Below, piece by piece: positions 1 to 5,528 of a stretch of DNA of 31,390 bases. Under the pieces are notes generated by a model that saw nothing but the letters and a program-made list of their open reading frames with translations, made no database searches and had not been told where the DNA came from. Position 1 is the first letter of the stretch; the number at the start of each line of letters is the position of its first letter. The position numbers and the translations under genes were made by a program. Origin of the DNA: an uncultured bacterium (GTDB lineage: Bacteria > Hydrogenedentota > Hydrogenedentia > Hydrogenedentales > CAILVY01); contig CALEDJ010000055.1 of assembly GCA_937951485.1 (NCBI GenBank), positions 1-31,390 on the forward strand, given 5' to 3'.

Positions 1-214
1 CGCCGACCCGCCGGGAAACACCGAGGATGGCTATGTGCCGGGTCCCGGCGCGGACCACACCTGCATTCCGCATGCGTCGGACTACAATCCGCAGAACTGG
101 CTGATCAGCCTGTCCGAGTTGCTGCGCGTGATCCAGTTCTATAATTCCGGCGGCTATTACTACTGTCCGCTGGACGGCACGGAAGATGGCTTCTGTGCAG
201 GCCCACAACCATAA
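1..214 (+). CDS. C-terminal end of a secreted/surface protein (partial)
   Basis: An open frame enters from the left edge (first full codon at position 2) and ends at TAA 212-214, giving about 70 residues. The segment is rich in Gly, Pro, Tyr and Asn. It holds two similar 'TEDG(Y/F)' stretches, two cysteines in the second half, and a short hydrophobic core (NWLISLSELLRVIQFYNSGG) between them. From memory, closely similar tails close many large exported proteins in Hydrogenedentota genomes, which suggests a sorting or surface-attachment module, but that role is inference. Nothing can be said about the missing N-terminal part. A strong terminator lies just downstream, so this is the end of its transcription unit. 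Confidence 0.75.
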   Translation, partial: ADPPGNTEDGYVPGPGADHTCIPHASDYNPQNWLISLSELLRVIQFYNSGGYYYCPLDGTEDGFCAGPQP

Positions 215-231
215 TCGCACATTGTGCTCCG

Positions 232-278
232 CCCGCACGCGGCGTGAAAGGCGCATCTTTTCCCCGCGTGCGGGTTTT
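232..278 (+). terminator. Rho-independent terminator after the first gene
   Basis: A perfect 11-bp GC-rich stem (232-242 pairing with 264-274) encloses a 21-nt loop and is followed directly by TTTT. It lies 18 nt after the stop codon of the partial gene and before the promoter of the next gene. Confidence 0.8.
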
Positions 279-316
279 CCATTGTTTCCCGCTGCGCTGC
301 GGGCCACTCGCGGCGG

Positions 317-345
317 TTGACCTTGCCGGACGCACCTTGTATCCT
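317..345 (+). promoter_or_regulatory. Sigma-70-type promoter for the sigma-54 activator gene
   Basis: TTGACC at 317-322 and TATCCT at 340-345 are separated by exactly 17 bp. Transcription would begin near 352. This makes the upstream in-frame TTG at 345 unusable and supports the ATG at 423 (or 408) as the start of the following gene. Confidence 0.55.
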
Positions 346-422
346 TGCCACGGGTAATTGTATGCGTGACGGTCGGGGTGGGCGCCTGCGCCGCCGCCCG
401 GGATGCGATGAGACGGGAAACC

Positions 423-1430
423 ATGGCAAGCGACCTGAAACATCCGGAAGCCTTTGCCGACATCATCACGCGGGATCCCGCCATGCGCGTCTTGTTTCAC
501 TATGTCGAGAGCATCGCGCAATCCGCCCGTACTGTGCTGATTACCGGGGAGACCGGCGTCGGCAAGGAACTTTTCGCCCGCGCACTTCACCAGGCCGGCG
601 GTGGCGGCGCCTTTGTCGCGGTGAATGTGGCCGGGGTGGACGACCATTTCTTTGCCGACACGCTCTTCGGCCATGCTCCCGGGGCTTTCACCGATGCCCA
701 CGAGTTTCGCCCCGGTCTTATTGCCGAGGCGGGAGAGGGTACGCTGTTTCTGGATGAGATCGGCGATCTCAGTCTCCAATCGCAACTTAAACTGCTCCGC
801 CTGGTGGAAACCTATGAATATTTCCCGCTCGGCGCGGACAAGCCCCGCCGGACTGGCGCCAGAATCATCGTTGCGACCAATCGCGATCGAAAACAACTCC
901 TGCAGCAGGGCCATTTCCGTTCCGATCTCTACTACCGCCTGCAGGCCCATCATATCCATGTACCCCCTCTGCGCGAACACCTCGATGACCTGCCGCTTCT
1001 CGTCCCCCATTTTCTGCACAAAGCCGCGCTGCGCATGGGCAAGAAGACACCCACCGCCCCACCGGAACTCCCCGTCCTCCTCGCCACCTATGATTTCCCT
1101 GGAAATGTGCGTGAACTGGAAGCCATGATCGCCGACGCCGTCGCACATCACCATGCGCACATACTATCGCTGGAACGGTTTCGGGATTACATGACCCATC
1201 CCGAACACCGAATGCCTCCCGACGCCGCAGCCACCTATGCGCCGTTCGCCGGGCTGCACCCCTTGCCCTCTCTCAAGGAAGTCCAGCGCATGCTCATCGC
1301 CGAAGCCCTGCGCCGTTCCCAAGGCAACCAAAGCATCGCCGCGCGCCTGATTGGCATCACACAGTCGGGTATCAGCAAAGCCCTGAAACGCCTGGAATCT
1401 CGCGCACCTGATCCGCGCCCTCGAAAATGA
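423..1430 (+). CDS. Sigma-54-dependent transcriptional activator without sensory domain (PspF-like architecture)
   Basis: An AAA+ enhancer-binding protein of 335 residues that would remodel sigma-54 RNA polymerase. Visible motifs, numbered from the ATG at 423: Walker A GETGVGKE at 42-49, the sigma-54 contact loop as GAFTDA at 87-92, Walker B FLDEIGDL around 109-116, sensor I ATNRD at 151-155, arginine-finger candidates R166 and R172 in FRSDLYYRL, and a C-terminal Fis-like helix-turn-helix (about 290-325, ending TQSGISKALKRL). The AAA+ domain starts almost at the N-terminus, so there is no receiver, GAF, PAS or FHA domain. The usual GAFTGA has Asp at its second glycine. A promoter at 317-345 overlaps the earlier possible start codons. 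A perfect sigma-54 promoter lies 240 bp downstream, before the next gene, which is its obvious target. Family assignment is firm; physiological role unknown. Confidence 0.93.
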   Translation: MASDLKHPEAFADIITRDPAMRVLFHYVESIAQSARTVLITGETGVGKELFARALHQAGGGGAFVAVNVAGVDDHFFADTLFGHAPGAFTDAHEFRPGLIAEAGEGTLFLDEIGDLSLQSQLKLLRLVETYEYFPLGADKPRRTGARIIVATNRDRKQLLQQGHFRSDLYYRLQAHHIHVPPLREHLDDLPLLVPHFLHKAALRMGKKTPTAPPELPVLLATYDFPGNVRELEAMIADAVAHHHAHILSLERFRDYMTHPEHRMPPDAAATYAPFAGLHPLPSLKEVQRMLIAEALRRSQGNQSIAARLIGITQSGISKALKRLESRAPDPRPRK

Positions 1431-1492
1431 GCGACCTGGGACCCGTTGGCGGAGCGGCATGAAGCATTGGGGAATCAATCCCTTATTCCAAA

Positions 1493-1586
1493 TGTCATAT
1501 CCAGAAATTTACGTATATGCCGAACAAGCCAATTCGTCTTATGAATTTTCTGAAAAATGTCATCAGTTTTTCATGAATAGTGTCAT
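1493..1586 (+). promoter_or_regulatory. Candidate upstream activator sites (TGTCAT repeats)
   Basis: Three direct copies of TGTCAT (1493-1498, 1558-1563, 1581-1586) lie 90-180 bp upstream of the sigma-54 promoter. The middle copy sits inside an inverted repeat, TGAAAAA (1551-1557) and TTTTTCA (1567-1573). The region is strikingly AT-rich for this genome. The distance fits enhancer sites bound by the preceding activator; that it binds here is inference. Confidence 0.4.
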
Positions 1587-1673
1587 AGGTGTTTTTTGTG
1601 CATCTTGAAAAGGCTGGGATTATAAACCCATCGTTTCCAAACAGATAGCAGCACGGCGCCATTCTTTATGAGT

Positions 1674-1688
1674 TGGCACATAACTTGC
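1674..1688 (+). promoter_or_regulatory. Sigma-54 (-24/-12) promoter
   Basis: TGGCAC at 1674-1679, five bases, then TTGC at 1685-1688: a full match to the sigma-54 consensus TGGCAC-N5-TTGC. Transcription should begin about 12 nt downstream, near 1700, leaving a leader of about 160 nt before the ATG at 1860. Confidence 0.85.
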
Positions 1689-1859
1689 GCTCGCATGAAA
1701 TGCGGCTTTGACAAGCGTCGCGGTGGCGGGGAGGGAGACGGGAAGACTGAGAGGGCTTGCGGCGCGCGTGTCAGGCGGAGGTGGGCTGTCATTTTGGCGG
1801 CTGCTTGCCCTTCCCCGATGCGGAGAAAAAAGGATTTCACCCAAGAAGGAGGGCAGGCG

Positions 1860-2282
1860 ATGGTCGCAAAACACATTTTTCTGGTGGATGCCCATGCTGC
1901 GTCGCGCGCCAGTATCGCGGAGGCGCTGTCTCGCGCCGGCTACAAGGTGACCACCTCCGATGATGGCGAACATGCCCTGATGAGCATCATCATGGCGCCG
2001 AAGAACCGGGGAAAAAGCATAGACCTGCTGATCTGCGATTGCGAAATGCCCGGCCTGACCGGGCTGGAACTCATTGATCAGTTGCGGATGCGCGGCATTG
2101 TACCGCCCACCATCATCATGCCTGATTCCGAGGACGAGGGGGTCAATCCCGATCTGCTCCGCGAGGGGTGCGCAGTGTATTTCAAGAAAAGCAACAGCAT
2201 CCACCAGATGCTGGAACAAATCGGCCAACTTCTGGACCAGCAACCCGCCGATGCCTTCGCCGGAGAAGCGGCCGCGACGTGA
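1860..2282 (+). CDS. Stand-alone CheY-like receiver-domain protein
   Basis: A single receiver domain of 140 residues with no output domain. The start at 1860 is set by a strong AAGGAGG-type ribosome site ending about 7 nt upstream. Expected phosphoacceptor is D60 in LLICDCEMPG; the acidic pocket keeps D10 (only one of the usual pair), and the conserved lysine appears in YFKKS near residue 107. The beta-4 segment reads TIIMPDSED, so the usual Thr/Ser switch residue and the small residue after it are replaced by Asp-Ser. That suggests altered phosphorylation-driven switching. No histidine kinase is adjacent. The gene is preceded by a perfect sigma-54 promoter and the sigma-54 activator gene, so expression is probably sigma-54 controlled. 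Residues 126-140 form a short Ala-rich tail. Confidence 0.88.
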   Translation: MVAKHIFLVDAHAASRASIAEALSRAGYKVTTSDDGEHALMSIIMAPKNRGKSIDLLICDCEMPGLTGLELIDQLRMRGIVPPTIIMPDSEDEGVNPDLLREGCAVYFKKSNSIHQMLEQIGQLLDQQPADAFAGEAAAT

Positions 2283-2294
2283 TGTCGCGGCCGC
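2268..2294 (+). terminator. GC-rich hairpin at the end of the receiver gene
   Basis: A perfect 11-bp inverted repeat (2268-2278 with 2284-2294, loop of 5) spans the stop codon of the receiver gene. It has no T-tract, so it may be a 3'-end stabilising structure or a weak terminator. Confidence 0.5.
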
Positions 2295-2321
2295 CGCGAA
2301 CGGCATTCGCGGGCGACCATG

Positions 2322-2367
2322 GCGCGGCGTATTCCCTGACGGTGCTGCGTTGGGGAATGCGCCGCGC
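2322..2367. repeat. Large imperfect hairpin, 15-bp stem
   Basis: 2322-2336 pairs with 2353-2367 with a single G.T pair around a 16-nt loop. It is the second of three hairpins (2268-2294, 2322-2367, 2444-2461; the last is CGCCGCC/GGCGGCG) in the 434-bp gap between the convergent receiver and glycosyltransferase genes. I see no gene in the gap. Confidence 0.45.
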
Positions 2368-2716
2368 AGCGTGGTGATCACGCCTTCCCCAAACAGGTCC
2401 GCGCTGCCATCATGCGGCGGTGAGGCTCCTGTCTTCCGCGAATCGCCGCCGGGAGGCGGCGGGGGGGCTCGCAATTTCGGGTGTGTGGCGTTTTTCTGGG
2501 GGGCGTCATGTGGCAATGCGGCGCATGACGGGGGTGTTTTCTATAGAGGATGATTGGCGGTGGCGTCGTCAATGAATCCGTAATATCGGGCGCGCCAGTA
2601 GGCGTCAATCGGTGGCTTGGGGTCAGTATAGCGTTTTCGGTGTTTGACAGGCGGGAAATTCTTTTCGATGCCGGAGGGGATGGGATGGACGGGATGGTCA
2701 GAAGAGGGGGAATGGG

Positions 2717-3778
2717 TCAGGCGGTGCGTCGGAGTGCGGCGATGAGTTTCCAGGCGGACTTTTCCCAGGTGAATTTGGTGGCGAGCATCTGCCCGAGATG
2801 AATGCGCTGTTTGCGTTTTTCGGGGTCGAGGTCGAGGGCGCGGCGGAGGGTCTGGACAAATGATGCGAGGCTGGCGCTGTTGTAGTAGAAGGGCGTATCG
2901 CCGGCGATTTCGTCGAAGGCGTCGTTGTGGGGTGCGATGACGAGGGTCCCTGCGCGCAGGGCCTCCAGGATGCGCAGTCCGCCGCCGTCGCGGGCCCCTG
3001 GGTAAATGAAGGCCGTGGCGTGCTGATACAGCGTTGCGAGAATCCGGTCGGGGCATTGTTCGATACGCAGGGTGTTGGGTCCCCAATGCTCCGGCTCCGG
3101 CCCGCAGACGGCGCCGACAACGACGACGGCATGGGGAAAATCGCTGCGCCGCTTTCCGAGGGTATCGCAGATCATCGGTGTCTGGTCGTGGGTCAGGGAG
3201 TCATGAAAGAGCACGAAGTAGGGCTGATCCAGCATGGGGGGGCGCGCTTCCTCGAAGACGGGGTCCACGCCTGCCGGGGTGACGATGACGCGGTCCATGG
3301 GGGTTTCAAAGCGTTTGAGGCAATAGCGGCGCAATTGCTCGGAAGCGGTCAGCACGGCGCGCGCGGCGGCGCAGGCATTCTTGACGGCCTTGATCCTTGC
3401 GAGGGCGGCACGTCCGGCGTTTTCCGGAACGCCTTCTTCGGCGGGCATTTCAAAGGCGTAGAGCACCCGGGGCACGGGGGGCTGGACGGGCGCGCTGTCC
3501 AGCGGGGCCAGCAGTACGTCGGCATTGGCGCGGCGCATGGCGTCGGCAATCTCCGCTTTAAGTCGGCGCGCGGGCATCAGCGCACGGCCCGGCGCGCCGG
3601 GCACATGGAGCCGGTCCCACCCTTCGTAGCGGTCATGGCTGCCGTCATGCGTGAAGATCACGAACTGCACATCGGATTGCACGGCGCGTGCGGCGGCGAT
3701 CAGCCGCCGCAGAAAATACTCGGCGGCCCCCTCGCCCGGCCGATGCCGGGCATGCAATGTGCTGACGCCTACGCGCAT
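2717..3778 (-). CDS. Glycosyltransferase, GT4-like (GT-B fold)
   Basis: A 353-residue protein with the two-lobed layout of GT-B glycosyltransferases. The N-terminal lobe opens with MRVGVST and a GEGAAEYFLRRLI segment (15-27). The C-terminal lobe has the hallmark nucleotide-sugar site DGGGLRILEALRAGTLVIA (264-282) followed by NDAFDEIAGD (285-294). In most GT4 enzymes the EX7E motif carries two Glu; here the first is Asp (D264) and the second is E272. No membrane segment is evident, so it is probably a cytoplasmic or peripheral enzyme that transfers a sugar onto a glycan or lipid acceptor; donor and acceptor cannot be read from sequence. It starts 28 bp after the small APS-kinase-like gene and is likely the last gene of the sat transcript. 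Confidence 0.82.
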   Translation of the reverse strand: MRVGVSTLHARHRPGEGAAEYFLRRLIAAARAVQSDVQFVIFTHDGSHDRYEGWDRLHVPGAPGRALMPARRLKAEIADAMRRANADVLLAPLDSAPVQPPVPRVLYAFEMPAEEGVPENAGRAALARIKAVKNACAAARAVLTASEQLRRYCLKRFETPMDRVIVTPAGVDPVFEEARPPMLDQPYFVLFHDSLTHDQTPMICDTLGKRRSDFPHAVVVVGAVCGPEPEHWGPNTLRIEQCPDRILATLYQHATAFIYPGARDGGGLRILEALRAGTLVIAPHNDAFDEIAGDTPFYYNSASLASFVQTLRRALDLDPEKRKQRIHLGQMLATKFTWEKSAWKLIAALRRTA

Positions 3779-3806
3779 GGTCGTTCCAGATGGCGGCCCA
3801 CGCCGC

Positions 3807-4136
3807 TTATTCGATGTAGCCGAGCCGCCGGAGCCGGTCCCTCAGGCGGGCCTCGTCTTCGCCGGTGATTTGATTCAAGCCAAGCGCGATGAGGCCGCGC
3901 TCCTCCAGCATGTCCAGGATTTTTTCCGCGGCGAAGTCCGGCGGATCATGGGGGCTGAGTTCGATGTCCAGATCGCGGTCTTCGTCGCAGGGGGCGGCGA
4001 GTGACTGAAATGTCAGGCGATTCCCTGCTACGGCTGCGGTCCGTCCGAGCGATTCCAACCGCGCGGCCAGGGCGCCGATGCAGGCTTGCGCCGCCGCGCC
4101 TTGGATGCGCAATGTCACCGTCGTGTCATCCGTCAT
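3807..4136 (-). CDS. Small protein resembling a truncated, P-loop-less APS kinase
   Basis: 109 residues, 36 bp downstream of sat. I do not recognise it as a known family outright. Its two ends resemble the two ends of adenylylsulfate kinase (CysC). Residues 7-34 (VTLRIQGAAAQ...LESLGR) follow the layout 'beta strand, P-loop, ALAxxLxxLGR', but the GxxGxGKST nucleotide loop is replaced by GAAAQACIG. Residues 68-83 (FAAEKILDMLEERGLI) match the style of the CysC C-terminal helix, and a second related helix ends the protein (RLRRLGYIE). The middle roughly 90 residues of a normal APS kinase are missing, and it cannot bind ATP in the usual way. Position beside ATP sulfurylase supports a regulatory or structural role in sulfate activation. 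The homology is an inference by eye. Confidence 0.6.
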   Translation of the reverse strand: MTDDTTVTLRIQGAAAQACIGALAARLESLGRTAAVAGNRLTFQSLAAPCDEDRDLDIELSPHDPPDFAAEKILDMLEERGLIALGLNQITGEDEARLRDRLRRLGYIE

Positions 4137-4172
4137 GCCGTGGCTCCTTTCCGGCGGCGCTGCGCGCCGCTT

Positions 4173-5324
4173 TCATGCGTTCCGCGCCCAGCGGATCAGC
4201 GCTTCAGCGACCTCGTGCCGGGTGAATTCCTCGGGCGGGGCTTCGCCCCGCGACAGCATTTCGCGGACCTTGGTGCCGCTCAGGAACACGTGATGATCCT
4301 TGCCGTGCGGGCAGGTTTTGATGGAGGCCATATTGCCGCAGGCCTTGCAGAAGAAAGTGTGATCGAAGAAGAGCGGCGTGATGCCGAGTTCCTTCGCGTC
4401 GAATTCATCGAAAATGTAATGGGCGTCGTAGGTGCCGTAGTAATTGCCGACGCCGGCGTGGTCGCGCCCGACGATGAAATGGGTGCAGCCGTAGTTTTTG
4501 CGGACGATGGCGTGCAGGATGGCTTCGCGCGGCCCCGCGTAACGCATGTTCACCGGCATGATGGAGAGCATGGTGTGGTCGGCGGGGTAGTATTTCTCCA
4601 GGAGGGCCTTGTAGCAGGCCATGCGCACATCGCCGGGGATGTCGTCGCTCTTCGTTGTTCCCATCAAGGGGTGGATGAGCAGGCCGTCGCAGATTTCCAG
4701 GGCGCACTTGGTGAGGTATTCGTGGGCGCGGTGGATGGGGTTGCGGGTCTGGAAGGCGACGATGCGTTTCCATCCGCGCGCCTCGAAAGCGGCGCGTGTT
4801 TCGGCGGGGGTCAGGTTGAGTTCCTGGAACTCCACCTCGCGCGCCTGCAACACGTCGAGTTCGCCGGCCAGAAAGACGGGGCCGATGGCAAAGGTGCGCG
4901 CCACGCCGGGGTGCGCTTCGTCCGTGGTGCGGTACACCTTTTCCGCCAGTTCCCGCTTGTCCACGGAGAATTTTTCGGAGAGATGCAGGATGGCCGCCAG
5001 TGTTCCACGATCATCCTCGATGGCGATCTCCGAACCCGTCTCCAGGCGGTCCGCCTCCTGCTGCGACACGGCCAGCAGAATCGGGATCGTCCAGGGAATC
5101 CCCGGGCGCAGATACATCTTGTCCAGCGCGTTCCGGGTTTCCTCTTCGTTCATAAAACCCGTCAGCGGGCTGAACATCCCCTTTGCAATGCCGTCAATAT
5201 CGAAAGCGGTGTAGGCGTCCACCGTGATCTTCGGCAGCGTACGCGCTTTTTCCTGCGCGGCGGCCAGCGCCGCGCCCGTGAGAATTCGGTTTATCAGGGC
5301 GCCGCCGTGGGGCGTCATAGGCAT
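4173..5324 (-). CDS. sat: ATP sulfurylase (sulfate adenylyltransferase)
   Basis: Catalyses ATP + sulfate to adenylyl sulfate (APS) + pyrophosphate in the cytoplasm, the entry step of sulfate activation. 383 residues, normal for the homomeric Sat family. Key signatures: QTRNPIHRAHE (192-202) with the HxxH nucleotide-binding motif, GRDHAGVG (286-293), and SGTKVREMLSRGE (349-361). A zinc-finger-like cluster with C326, C329, C338 and H340 (CX2CX8CXH) is typical of the archaeal, Thermus and sulfur-oxidiser/reducer branch. The start has a good AGGAGA ribosome site. It leads a likely operon with the APS-kinase-like protein and a glycosyltransferase. No APS reductase, sulfite reductase or sulfate transporter is within the window, so assimilatory and dissimilatory use cannot be told apart. 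Confidence 0.97.
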   Translation of the reverse strand: MPMTPHGGALINRILTGAALAAAQEKARTLPKITVDAYTAFDIDGIAKGMFSPLTGFMNEEETRNALDKMYLRPGIPWTIPILLAVSQQEADRLETGSEIAIEDDRGTLAAILHLSEKFSVDKRELAEKVYRTTDEAHPGVARTFAIGPVFLAGELDVLQAREVEFQELNLTPAETRAAFEARGWKRIVAFQTRNPIHRAHEYLTKCALEICDGLLIHPLMGTTKSDDIPGDVRMACYKALLEKYYPADHTMLSIMPVNMRYAGPREAILHAIVRKNYGCTHFIVGRDHAGVGNYYGTYDAHYIFDEFDAKELGITPLFFDHTFFCKACGNMASIKTCPHGKDHHVFLSGTKVREMLSRGEAPPEEFTRHEVAEALIRWARNA

Positions 5325-5476
5325 GTTGCAATCTCCTCATGCAAAAAAGGGAAACGGGCCGGCGATGCCGCCATGCTTCGCGCGAAGCACGCGCCCGGCC
5401 CGCAATCGCCCGCTATTATAACAACCGAAAACACGACCGCACAAAAAAGGGAAACGCAGCGGGAAAGGAATGGATA

Positions 5477-5511
5477 AAACGCCCCGGAAGCGTTGCGCTT
5501 CCGGGGCGTTT
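5477..5511 (-). terminator. Strong terminator of the tgt-yajC-secDF operon
   Basis: A perfect 16-bp stem (5477-5492 with 5496-5511) with a 3-nt loop. On the minus strand the stem ends in GTTTT, 17 nt after the secDF stop codon. It also separates secDF from the sat operon. Confidence 0.85.
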
Positions 5512-5528
5512 GGATGCGGATTGCAGGG

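Noticed and set aside
105-1160. 351-codon open frame on the minus strand
   Set aside because: Antisense to the sigma-54 activator, which has full family motifs; no recognisable domain on the minus strand.
2541-2716. Minus-strand open frame downstream of the glycosyltransferase with an aromatic-rich C-terminus
   Set aside because: It overlaps the glycosyltransferase in another frame, has no start signal of its own and shows no family features.
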